In this document: positions 1 to 7,581 of the stretch, piece by piece
Layout of the letters: the number at the start of each line of letters is the position of its first letter
Position numbering within the stretch: position 1 is the stretch's first letter
From: Bacillota bacterium
GTDB taxonomy: Bacteria; Bacillota; UBA4882; UBA8346
DNA length: 64,000 nucleotides
Assembly: GCA_023429995.1 (NCBI GenBank)
Contig: JAEZCE010000077.1
Location: forward strand, 1 to 64,000
Direction of reading: 5' to 3'
Program-made: the position numbers and the translations under genes
The notes under the pieces: model-generated
Told to the model about the DNA's origin: nothing
The model's input: only the letters and a program-made list of their open reading frames with translations
Databases searched by the model: none

Positions 1-384
1 AGTATGAGGGTTGGCTTCTTTGAAGGAGAAAATTTCCTAAACCATTGTCACATTTGGCGATTTAATTTGATGACCTTGAGACCTGGCCGGAGTTTGGGTT
101 CAGGAAAGGCGAATATGCGGAGCGCAAAGCCGCTAAAACGGCGACCGAGAAGAGCAAGGTTAGGGGCCAACCCTCCAACTTGCTTTCACTATTTAAAAAC
201 CACTTTGAATATACTCTAATCGTTTTCAAAAGCTAACAGAATTGCGTTTCGTGGGGATGTCCTGAAAAGCAATTCAAAATTAATTTGCCGGAACTGCATT
301 TATGCCGAATTGGGTTGAGAAAAAAATCCCGGGCCTGAAGGCTCAGGCTGCCGGGCTTATTTCTTTATGAGTGAAAGGTTCAAC
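1..384. other. Left-edge stretch without a convincing gene
   Basis: Apart from the terminator at 319-356, nothing is recognisable here. A 71-codon open frame on the plus strand (4-219) has no familiar motif and no clear ribosome site, so it is not called a gene. Confidence 0.5.
319..356 (-). terminator. Rho-independent terminator of the PII gene at 385
   Basis: Read on the minus strand, a GC-rich hairpin (CCCGGC, GCCTGA, loop GCCT, TCAGGC, CCGGG) is followed directly by a run of seven T. It sits about 30 bases after the stop of the first PII gene and probably ends the lysA/PII transcript. Confidence 0.8.
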
Positions 385-723
385 TTACAAAGCCTGCGGA
401 CCGGAGTCCCCGGTGCGGATGCGGATCACTTCATCAATGGTGGAAATGAAAATCTTTCCATCGCCGGCAGCGCCGGTTTGGCAAACTTTACAAATAATAT
501 CGGCCGCTTTTTGAACTTCCTGATCTTTAACGACCAACATCACGATTTTCTTCGGCAATAAGTCAATCCGGTAATCGCCAACCCGCCATTGAAGGGTAAT
601 TCCACCCTGAGCGCCGCGGCCTTTGACTTCATAAACCGTCATGCTGCCAAACCCCTGTTCTTCCAAAGCTGTCCGCAGATCCGGCAGCTTTTCTTCACGA
701 ATAACCGCTTCGATTTTTTTCAT
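385..723 (-). CDS. PII nitrogen regulatory protein (GlnB/GlnK family), copy 1
   Basis: A 112-residue PII signal protein; the family forms trimers that bind 2-oxoglutarate and ATP/ADP and control ammonium transport and assimilation. The start is the Met of MKKIEA, five codons inside a longer open frame, because it matches the family N-terminus. Conserved: MKKIEAVIRE, Q39 in the T-loop, Lys58 in LLPKK, the GDGKIF turn and IRIRTG near the C-terminus. Tyr51, the position uridylylated in E. coli, is kept, but E. coli Glu44 and Tyr46 are Leu and Trp and Lys40 is Gly. It lies 117 bases after lysA on the same strand; unlike copy 2 it is not next to amtB, so its partner is unclear. A terminator follows. 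Confidence 0.93.
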   Translation of the reverse strand: MKKIEAVIREEKLPDLRTALEEQGFGSMTVYEVKGRGAQGGITLQWRVGDYRIDLLPKKIVMLVVKDQEVQKAADIICKVCQTGAAGDGKIFISTIDEVIRIRTGDSGPQAL

Positions 724-839
724 CCAGTTAACCTCCATTCATGAAGTTGATTTCCTAAAAGTAGTTTACCTCATGATATCATGGATACTCATGGGAATGC
801 AATGCTTAGAGTAAGAAAGGGACCCCGGCGGCGGCGATT

Positions 840-2105
840 TTAAGAGAGGAAGTTTCTGACCAGGTCTTCCAAAGTGTCGCGGCGGCGGATCAATCTGGGG
901 AGGCCATCGCCTTGAATCAGGATTTCGGCCGGCCGCAACCGGTTGTTATAGTTGGAAGCCATGGACATGCCGTAGGCGCCCGCGTCGATGACGCCGATGA
1001 TGTCGCCAACCTCCATGACCGGCAATTCCTTATCCTTGGCAAGGATATCGCCGCTTTCGCAAATGTTTCCGACTAAGGTGACCGTTTCCTTTTCCGCTCC
1101 TTCATGGTCCAAAGCATGACTCGCCGGGTAGACTTCAATATCATGTTCGGCCCCGTAAAGAACGGGCCTCATCAATACGTTAAATCCAATATCCGTTCCG
1201 ATGTATGTTTTTCCGTAGCTTTCTTTTTTGGAATGAACGCTGCCCAGGAGGACCCCGCATTCCGCCACGATGTAGCGGCCGGGCTCGATCCGGAATTGAA
1301 AATGGTCGGGAAACCCGGCCCCATGTTTTTGTAAAACCGAAGCAAAATCGGTTTTGAATTTCAGCAGATCCAAACGTTGCTGGCCTTGCCGTTTTTGGTA
1401 AGGAATGCCCATTCCTCCCCCGAAATCGATAAATTCCAGTTCCTCAAAAGAAGTCGCGACTTCGAGTAATTTTTTGACCCCTTCCAGATAAACGGCGCCG
1501 TCTAAAAACAATGAACCGAGGTGTTGGTTAAGGCCCGCTATTCTTAATTGATATTCGCGGGAGATTTTTTTTATTTCCCCCAAATGGTCGGTGGTAATTC
1601 CAAACTTGGTGCTCTTTCCGGCGGTGACCACCTTTTGGTGGTGGCCCACTCCGAGGCCGGGGTTGATGCGCAAGGCTACTTTGCCGCCGGGATTAATCTT
1701 TCCGAACTGCTCCAGTTGGGAAAGGGAGTCCACACTGACCATCACGTGGTGTTCCAGAGCCCATTCCATCTCCGCGGGTGAAACATTGTTTCCGATATAA
1801 AAAATTTCGGAAGGCAGAAATCCCGCCATGAAGAGCAGAAAAATCTCCCCGGGGGACATGGCATCCGCGGTCAGGCCTTCTTCGCGGATGATTTTCAACA
1901 ATTCAACATTGGAGTTGGCTTTACAGGAATAATCGGCCTGAAATTTAAAGCCGGGTATGGAAATCAAGTGGGCCATTTCCCGGCAACGGGCTCTGAGAAT
2001 GCTCTCGTTATAGACATAGAGCGGACTGCCATACTGCTCCAGTAATTCTTGGGGGGTTGCCGCTCCGTAAAACTGATTGGGCTTTGGCTTGGGGTATTCA
2101 TTCAT
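840..2105 (-). CDS. lysA: Diaminopimelate decarboxylase
   Basis: LysA converts meso-2,6-diaminopimelate to L-lysine and CO2, the last step of bacterial lysine synthesis, using pyridoxal phosphate in the cytoplasm. Visible motifs of fold-type III decarboxylases: YSCKANSN with the PLP lysine at residue 62, HLGS (HIGSQ-type), EPGRYIVAECG, the CESGDIL active-site segment, and GAYGMSMASNYN near the C-terminus. Length 421 is normal. The Met at 2105 is preferred to one six codons upstream, because GAGGAG lies about 10 bases before it while the upstream ATG overlaps that site. The gene overlaps the end of the TrmB-type regulator gene (ATGAATGA), so the two are probably translationally coupled. Confidence 0.93.
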   Translation of the reverse strand: MNEYPKPKPNQFYGAATPQELLEQYGSPLYVYNESILRARCREMAHLISIPGFKFQADYSCKANSNVELLKIIREEGLTADAMSPGEIFLLFMAGFLPSEIFYIGNNVSPAEMEWALEHHVMVSVDSLSQLEQFGKINPGGKVALRINPGLGVGHHQKVVTAGKSTKFGITTDHLGEIKKISREYQLRIAGLNQHLGSLFLDGAVYLEGVKKLLEVATSFEELEFIDFGGGMGIPYQKRQGQQRLDLLKFKTDFASVLQKHGAGFPDHFQFRIEPGRYIVAECGVLLGSVHSKKESYGKTYIGTDIGFNVLMRPVLYGAEHDIEVYPASHALDHEGAEKETVTLVGNICESGDILAKDKELPVMEVGDIIGVIDAGAYGMSMASNYNNRLRPAEILIQGDGLPRLIRRRDTLEDLVRNFLS

Positions 2106-2820
2106 GGTCGGTATGCTCCTCATTCCGTGGACTGGTCGTTATGGCAATCAGTTCGATTTCATTGGTGAGGGAATCTTTAATTAACCGCACCAAATTTTTA
2201 TTCCGGGAGAAAAGACAGGTCACGTCTTTGTGGGGAGAGAGTTCGCCGGTCAAGACATGGGTTGAATCGGCAATGAGCCTGATCTCACCGGGGAATTTTT
2301 CGCGGTGATAAACGATGGCGCCGGGAAGCTCACAGTCGGAACCGGTGATCAATACCACTTTGAGCCCTCTGCCGCAGGCGGTTGCGATTTCCGAACGGAC
2401 CAGAGACAGTTCTGCTTTAGAGCAGGATAAATAAATTCTTTCGGATGCGCCCGTGATGATATTTTTCATTTTGGAAAGGATTTGCGTAAAACCGTTGATG
2501 GTGATATAGGGTTCCAAAGGTTCGTCTTGGATGGGTATTTGTTGGCCGATAAAGGATAAAGTCTCCTCAACCTGGCGGCGGATATTTTGAATCATTTCGT
2601 TGACCGGTACCGCGATATATTTAATGGTAGCGGCGTCGATCCGGAAGGCCCCGCCTTTTTCGGCCAGCCCGGCTAAGGCGAGATAAACGTTGGACCGGGA
2701 AATGCCGGTGAGTTTGGCGGCCTCGTAACCGGTGAGGGCCCCTTCTTTGCATAGTGTGAGATAAAGCAAGGATTCGTGTTTGGTAAAGCCGGCTTTGATA
2801 AGGGCTTCGATAAGATCCAT
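2098..2820 (-). CDS. TrmB-family transcriptional regulator
   Basis: The first ~70 residues form a TrmB-type winged helix (EALIKAGFTKHESLLYLTL, then GYEAAKLTGISRSNVYLAL). The remaining ~170 residues resemble the TrmB C-terminal effector domain with a phospholipase-D-like fold; I see no HKD motif. TrmB regulators are best known as sugar-responsive repressors in archaea and occur in many Bacillota. The gene overlaps lysA by 8 bases and is co-directional, so control of lysA, perhaps in response to an amino acid or nitrogen signal, is likely but inferred. Start ATG at 2820; the upstream ribosome site is weak. Confidence 0.85.
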   Translation of the reverse strand: MDLIEALIKAGFTKHESLLYLTLCKEGALTGYEAAKLTGISRSNVYLALAGLAEKGGAFRIDAATIKYIAVPVNEMIQNIRRQVEETLSFIGQQIPIQDEPLEPYITINGFTQILSKMKNIITGASERIYLSCSKAELSLVRSEIATACGRGLKVVLITGSDCELPGAIVYHREKFPGEIRLIADSTHVLTGELSPHKDVTCLFSRNKNLVRLIKDSLTNEIELIAITTSPRNEEHTDHE

Positions 2821-2915
2821 GATTTCTCCGTAGTGGTTTTATTTAGAACCACTATACTATTTTGACATAAACTTGTCAATGGTTTCATCTTATGAAAAGC
2901 TTTTTCGTTTGACAA

Positions 2916-2946
2916 TAAAAAAGGATACCCTTTTTCAGGTATCGCT
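2916..2946 (-). terminator. Terminator downstream of amtB-PII
   Basis: On the minus strand GATACC, a short A-rich loop and GGTATCC are followed by TTTTTT. It lies 28 bases beyond the second PII stop and separates that operon from the TrmB-lysA operon. T-rich on both sides, so it may work in both directions. Confidence 0.75.
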
Positions 2947-2973
2947 TTTTTGGGATTTGTAATTATTAAAATG

Positions 2974-3312
2974 CTATAGAACTGTTTCGCCGCTCTCTTC
3001 GGTACGCACCCGGATCACTTCGTCAATCGTGGAGATGAATATTTTTCCATCGCCGGCCGCACCGGTTTTGCTGGTTTTGCAAATGATGTCAACCACCTGT
3101 TGGTAATCCTGGTCTTTGACCACCATGACCACCAGCTTCTTGGGCAGCAAATCGATGCGGTAATCCCCTACCCGCCATTGGAGGGAGATGCCTCCCTGAG
3201 CGCCGCGGCCTTTGACGTCAAAAACGGTCATTCCGATAAAACCGGCTTCTTCCAGCGCCGTCCGGACCTCTTGGAATTTTTCCTCGCGGATGATTGCCTC
3301 AATCTTTTTCAT
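2974..3312 (-). CDS. glnK: PII nitrogen regulatory protein (GlnK-type), copy 2
   Basis: A 112-residue PII protein closely resembling copy 1 (T-loop GRGAQGGISLQWRVGDYRID, Tyr51 retained). It starts 14 bases after the amtB stop, with a GAGGGGG ribosome site. The amtB-glnK pairing is nearly universal: GlnK binds the cytoplasmic face of AmtB and blocks ammonium entry when nitrogen is plentiful. The cellular nitrogen signal is 2-oxoglutarate and ATP/ADP, read through the conserved Gln39, Lys58 and C-terminal Arg residues. Whether Tyr51 is uridylylated here cannot be judged, because no GlnD is present in the window. Sequence differences from copy 1 are scattered, as expected of old paralogues. Confidence 0.95.
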   Translation of the reverse strand: MKKIEAIIREEKFQEVRTALEEAGFIGMTVFDVKGRGAQGGISLQWRVGDYRIDLLPKKLVVMVVKDQDYQQVVDIICKTSKTGAAGDGKIFISTIDEVIRVRTEESGETVL

Positions 3313-3326
3313 ATTGCCCCCTCGTT

Positions 3327-4538
3327 TTAATAGTAAGCTTCTTCGCCGTGTTGGGAGATATCCAGCCCCACCTGCTCTTCGGCTTCGGTTACCGCAAGCC
3401 CCCAGATTTTATCAACCAGTTTGGCCAAAACAAACGTAAGCGTCGTGCTAAAAGCGATGACAACCAGTACGGTTAAAATCTGTATCCCCAGAGGGCCCCA
3501 ATTTCCGTAGATTAAACCGTTAGCGCCTGCCGGATTGACGCTTTTGCTGGCGAAAATACCGGTTGCAACGGCGCCCCAGGCTCCTCCCATTCCATGGCAT
3601 GCCCAGACGTCCAGGGATTCGTCGAGTTTCCAATGGTTGCGGAGCCGGATACAGGCGGTCGAGATGAAGGAGGCAACGGCTCCGATAATGATGGCCGAAG
3701 CCGGGGAGACATAACCGGAAGCCGGAGTGATGGCCACCAATCCGACGACGGCTCCCGTGGCCATGCCAAGGGCGCTGGGTCTGCGATCAACCCAGTTAAT
3801 GGCCATCCAGGTCAAAGCGGCCGCGGCGGCGGCAGTATTGGTGGTAATAAAAGCATTGACCGCCAATTCATTGGCGCCGAGCGCGCTGCCGGCATTAAAT
3901 CCAAACCAGCCGAACCAAAGTAAGGCGGCGCCGATAATGGTAAAGGGAATGTTGTTGGGTTCCATGCTTACGACGGTATAACCCTTCCGCTTTTTAATGA
4001 CGGTCGCGAACACCAAGGCGGAGAAACCGGCGGTGATATGGACCACGGTCCCTCCGGCGAAATCAAGGGCCCCTAAATTTCTGAGCCATCCACCGACACC
4101 CCATACCCAGTGGGCTACCGGATCATATACCAAGGTTGCCCATAAAAAAGAGAAGATTAAAAAACTGCTAAATTTAATTCTTTCAACGAAAGCCCCGGTG
4201 ATGAGGGCCGGAGTGATGATGGCAAACATCATTTGAAATGCCATGAAAGCCAGATGCGGGATAGTGGATGCATAGTCGGGATTGATTCCTTTTACGCCAT
4301 TGAGCCCCAGCCAGCTTAAATTGCCGAGAATTCCTTTCACATCCGGGCCAAAGGCCAGGCTATACCCGAACAATACCCATTGGATACTGATTAGCGCCAA
4401 CATTGCAAAGCTGAACATGATGGTGGATAACAAATTCTTTTTGCGAACCATGCCTCCGTAAAAGAAACCTAAAGCCGGGGTCATCAGCATCACCAATGCG
4501 GCTGAAATTAAGACCCAAGCTGTATCTCCAGTATTCAT
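3327..4538 (-). CDS. amtB: Ammonium transporter AmtB
   Basis: A 403-residue Amt/Rh family channel with about 11 membrane helices, which forms trimers and conducts ammonium/ammonia. Signature segments are visible: FFYGGMVRKKN near the N-terminus, DPVAHWVWGVGGWL followed by DFAGGTVVHITAG (the Amt signature, including a pore histidine), WFGFNAGSA, and CHGMGGAWGA with the second pore histidine. Length is normal for AmtB without an extended C-terminus. It is the first gene of an operon with glnK, whose product should gate it. Upstream lies a 120-bp AT-rich stretch and the probable end of an insertion sequence, so the native promoter region may have been altered. Confidence 0.96.
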   Translation of the reverse strand: MNTGDTAWVLISAALVMLMTPALGFFYGGMVRKKNLLSTIMFSFAMLALISIQWVLFGYSLAFGPDVKGILGNLSWLGLNGVKGINPDYASTIPHLAFMAFQMMFAIITPALITGAFVERIKFSSFLIFSFLWATLVYDPVAHWVWGVGGWLRNLGALDFAGGTVVHITAGFSALVFATVIKKRKGYTVVSMEPNNIPFTIIGAALLWFGWFGFNAGSALGANELAVNAFITTNTAAAAAALTWMAINWVDRRPSALGMATGAVVGLVAITPASGYVSPASAIIIGAVASFISTACIRLRNHWKLDESLDVWACHGMGGAWGAVATGIFASKSVNPAGANGLIYGNWGPLGIQILTVLVVIAFSTTLTFVLAKLVDKIWGLAVTEAEEQVGLDISQHGEEAYY

Positions 4539-4937
4539 GGAACTGCCTCCCGGTTAATTTAATGTAAATTATCGTTTTGATTATAGCACATACATAACAT
4601 GTTATCAACAACAGTATCATAATGGAAATAATATCTTAATATTATATGATAAATACTAACATTAATATCACATTATAATCAAATTACTAAAATAGCGCCG
4701 GCAGGCGTTACACATGGGCTTAGCCGCTAAAGAGAAAAATGGAAATCCATGGGATCGTGGTTTCAATTAAAAGGAAACCATCTGCCTGCGAGAAGAGAGT
4801 GAGGGTTTAAGGGGGCAAAGTTGAAAGGGGGAGGCTGCTTGGAAAGGGATTGCAAAATGAAATGAGGATTGAAGGGATGGCGGCCCGAAGGGGTATATTG
4901 GGCCGTTTGAATGGATCTCCTCTGCCTGGGTGGAGGA
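4539..4937. other. amtB upstream region and left flank of the IS
   Basis: No gene. Bases 4560-4690 are very AT-rich and contain the probable amtB promoter and the proposed left inverted repeat of the insertion sequence (4662-4687). Bases 4740-4937 lie beyond the transposase stop and hold only short spurious frames. Confidence 0.5.
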
Positions 4938-6046
4938 TTATGTTCCCGAATAGGTTTGATAAAGGGCGTAAGGCGTTTTCCCCATATTGGGATAACCGTG
5001 ATGACAACGCTCGTAGTTGTAGTCATGCAACCACGCGTCGAAATCGCTTTGCATCTTTTCAATGGAATCATAAGCTTTTTTGAACAGAGCTTTTTGAAAG
5101 AATTCTTTGATAACGGTCTGTTTAAAGCGCTCGATGAAGCCGTTGTTATGACTCCCGTGAATCGTTGTGGCGCGGTGCTCAATGTCGTTCAACAAGAGGT
5201 ATAATTCATAATGGTGTTTTTCAGTGCCGCAATACTGGCGTCCGTTGTTGGTGATAATGGCTTTGATGGACATGTTTTGCCCTTTATAAAAAGGTAATAC
5301 ATCATTGTGAAGAATTGCCACGGCGCAATCGGGCAGCCGGCCCGGATGTAAGAAACCGAAGGCGAAACTGTTGTAGGTATCGACAACGGATTGCAGGTAT
5401 ACTTTTCCGAGGCCTTTGAGGGAACCTACCATCATGGTATCCTGAGCCAATAGTTCCGCCGGATGATTGACGGGATTCTTCCGCTCCCGGAAGCAGGGAT
5501 TGAATTTTTCAATTCGGATCATTTGTTCCTCGGTAAGCTGGATTTCCCCATGAAGCACTTTTTCTTCCAATTTCCATAGCCGGGCGTTTTTATTGCCCAT
5601 TTCATTCTGAATCAGTATTTTTTGGATGGTGGGAGAACTCACCGCCAGTCCCTGGCTTTTCAGATGGGCGCTAAGGCGGACACAACCCCAGGAGGGGTGT
5701 TCGATGCTTAATAATAGGATTTTCTCGGCAATCCAGTCGGGAGTTTTCCGGGGATGGTTTTTCCGAACGTCGGGCGTAGTTTTAAAACCTTCGATCCCGG
5801 AAAGCTGGAAACGTTTTTTCAATTCCATCAAATTTCCGTTGGAGAGCTCGTTTTGATGATAGGCAACACTGGCATTGTTAAGCAATTGGTTCAATTCGGA
5901 GATTGTCATCCTTTGGTTCAAATCATTTTCCGGTTGAGACATATTGCAAATTCCTCCTCTCGGGAACGAACCATGCCGGTGCATAATTTCGGTTCGCGTT
6001 TGCTGTTTTTAGAGTCGGCGCATTACATTATACAATATAACATTAA
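4662..6046 (-). mobile_element. IS481-like insertion sequence (ends tentative)
   Basis: The element is defined by its transposase (4938-5942). Bases 4662-4687 and the reverse complement of 6021-6046 share an imperfect, mostly transition-differing match beginning TTAAT(A/G)T, with one two-base gap. These are offered as possible terminal inverted repeats, but both regions are AT-rich and the match could be chance. No target duplication was identified. The element lies between amtB and ytfQ. Confidence 0.4.
4938..5942 (-). CDS. IS481-like DDE transposase, probably inactive
   Basis: A 334-residue transposase with an N-terminal helix-turn-helix region (roughly residues 20-110, including TPDWIAEKILLLS and PSWGCVRLSAHLKS) and a retroviral-integrase (rve) core. 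The catalytic triad should be Asp-Asp-Glu. Asp168 (LAQDTMM) and Glu271 (NNGFIERF) are present with normal spacing, but the second aspartate, in a TDNG motif in active relatives, is asparagine here (ITNNGRQY, residue 232). The codon is AAC, so a single transition would explain it. The start at 5942 has an AGGAGG site about 9 bases upstream. Otherwise full length with no frameshift. Confidence 0.85.
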   Translation of the reverse strand: MSQPENDLNQRMTISELNQLLNNASVAYHQNELSNGNLMELKKRFQLSGIEGFKTTPDVRKNHPRKTPDWIAEKILLLSIEHPSWGCVRLSAHLKSQGLAVSSPTIQKILIQNEMGNKNARLWKLEEKVLHGEIQLTEEQMIRIEKFNPCFRERKNPVNHPAELLAQDTMMVGSLKGLGKVYLQSVVDTYNSFAFGFLHPGRLPDCAVAILHNDVLPFYKGQNMSIKAIITNNGRQYCGTEKHHYELYLLLNDIEHRATTIHGSHNNGFIERFKQTVIKEFFQKALFKKAYDSIEKMQSDFDAWLHDYNYERCHHGYPNMGKTPYALYQTYSGT

Positions 6047-6322
6047 CATATATATTACACAAGTCAAGATATTTTGGGTTAAATATTACCATTCGGTTCT
6101 TTATATAACATACAGATAACAAATAACTGATTTTATAGCGGTTGGGGGAGCAAAAAAATTATAGGAAAATCAAAAATCGTCCATTTCAAGGTAAAAAAAT
6201 TTTTTCTATACTGTAAACGATGAGTTAAAAAAGAGTTAAATCGTGTTACTGGGCAGGTGGCGATGGTTGGTAGACTCTTTTCAATGTTCATCAAAATAAA
6301 TAAAATCAAGGGGGGTTTTTGA
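5943..6322. other. Region between the IS and the sugar importer
   Basis: No gene. It carries the right end of the insertion sequence and must contain the promoter of the ytfQ-like gene. I do not see a clear -35/-10 pair. An AT-rich stretch (6150-6240) precedes the AAGGGGGG ribosome site at 6309-6315. Confidence 0.4.
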
Positions 6323-7276
6323 GTGAAAAGAAGTTCAATCGTCTTTGCTTTCGCTGTGGTCTGCTTGGTCCTTGTCATGGCCGTAGGGGTAAACGGCGCT
6401 GCCAGGAAAATTGTAGTCGGTTTCTCCCAGATTGGCGCTGAAAGCGGTTGGCGCACCGCCAATACCGAATCAATCCTTTCCGAAGCCAAAAAGTACCCCA
6501 ATATCGTATTGAAGTTCTCCGATGCCCAACAAAAACCGGAGAATCAAATTAAAGCCATTCGTTCCTTCATTGCGCAAAAAGTAGACGTTATCGGCTTTAC
6601 CCCGGTTGTTGAAACCGGTTTCGAGCCTGTTTTAAGAGAAGCGAAAAGAGCTAAAATCCCGGTAATCATTATTGACCGTATGGTTGATGTGAAAGACAAA
6701 TCCCTCTGGGTAACCCATATGGGTTCCGATATGGTGTTGGAAGGCCGTAAAGTCGTTAATTTCATGGTTGAAAAGGGTTGGAAAGGGAATATCGTTGAGA
6801 TGGTCGGAACCGTCGGTTCTTCCGCCGCTGTCGGCCGTCATAAAGGGTTCACGGAAGAGCTTGCCAAACATTCGAAATTCAAGGTTATTAAATCCGAGAG
6901 CGGCAACTTCACCCGTTCGGAAGGCAAACAAGTTATGGAAGCTTTCTTAAAAGCCGAGGGCAAGAATATCAATATTTTGTTTGCCCACAATGATGATATG
7001 GCCATCGGAGCCATTCAGGCCATTGAGGAATATGGTTTGAAACCCGGCGCCGACATCAAAATCATCTCCATCGACGGCGTTCATGATGCTTTTCAAGCCA
7101 TGATTGAAGGTAAACTCAATTGCACCGTAGAATGTAGCCCGCTGCTGGGGCCGCAATTCTTCGAAGCGGTTATGGCTGTGGTAAACGGTAAGAAACTGCC
7201 GAAAGAAACCATCACCAAAGAAGGGGTATTCCCGATGGAAGTCGCCAAAGAAGTTATGCCGACTCGTAAGTACTAG
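6323..7276 (+). CDS. ytfQ: YtfQ-like sugar ABC transporter substrate-binding protein
   Basis: A 317-residue periplasmic-binding-protein type 1 fold protein. It is strikingly like E. coli YtfQ, the galactofuranose/galactose-binding protein: GFSQIGAESGWR, AQQKPENQIKAIRSF, DRMVDVKDKSLW, GDFTRS-type ESGNFTRSEGKQVMEAF, and HNDDMAIGAIQAIEEYGLKPG all have direct counterparts. Residues 1-26 form a signal peptide; no lipobox Cys is seen, so anchoring is uncertain. Start is GTG behind AAGGGGGG. It is the first gene of an importer operon with ytfR, ytfT and yjfF homologues, though a 114-bp repeat lies between it and ytfR. Sugar specificity is inferred from E. coli. Confidence 0.92.
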   Translation: MKRSSIVFAFAVVCLVLVMAVGVNGAARKIVVGFSQIGAESGWRTANTESILSEAKKYPNIVLKFSDAQQKPENQIKAIRSFIAQKVDVIGFTPVVETGFEPVLREAKRAKIPVIIIDRMVDVKDKSLWVTHMGSDMVLEGRKVVNFMVEKGWKGNIVEMVGTVGSSAAVGRHKGFTEELAKHSKFKVIKSESGNFTRSEGKQVMEAFLKAEGKNINILFAHNDDMAIGAIQAIEEYGLKPGADIKIISIDGVHDAFQAMIEGKLNCTVECSPLLGPQFFEAVMAVVNGKKLPKETITKEGVFPMEVAKEVMPTRKY

Positions 7277-7317
7277 GATTTGTCAAGTTCAATTTAACCG
7301 GATTTTTCGTTTAAAAG

Positions 7318-7431
7318 GGGCTGTCGCAAAAAAAATATCGATCGAGATATGCAATATATAAGGGAATGGCTGGAGCCATCGACGCAATATGTTGTATATC
7401 TCGTTGATTTTTATAACTGCTGCAACAGCCC
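7318..7431. repeat. MITE-like inverted repeat, copy A
   Basis: A 114-bp near-palindrome. Outer arms are GGGCTGTCGCA and TGCAACAGCCC; inner arms are CGATCGAGATATGCAATAT and, on the other side, ATATGTTGTATATCTCG. A related copy lies at 59848-59957. Ends of the GGGCTGT(T/C)GCAAAA type occur on several transposon families (for example IS1182- and IS5-like), so this may be a miniature non-autonomous element. It lies between ytfQ and ytfR, where the RNA would fold into a long hairpin that could end or stabilise transcripts. Confidence 0.7.
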
Positions 7432-7581
7432 TCAATTTAATTTCAAAACGTTCTGACATATCAAAATTAAAATGGAGCAGGAACTGTTTTTAAGTAGAGA
7501 TTGAATTTTTTTGTACCCTTATATCCTCTTATACGGGGAATGCAGTTGGCCCAAAGTAAGTCTAACGTAGAGGTGAATCAT

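Noticed and set aside
4..219. 71-codon frame at the left edge
   Set aside because: No recognisable motif and no convincing start site.
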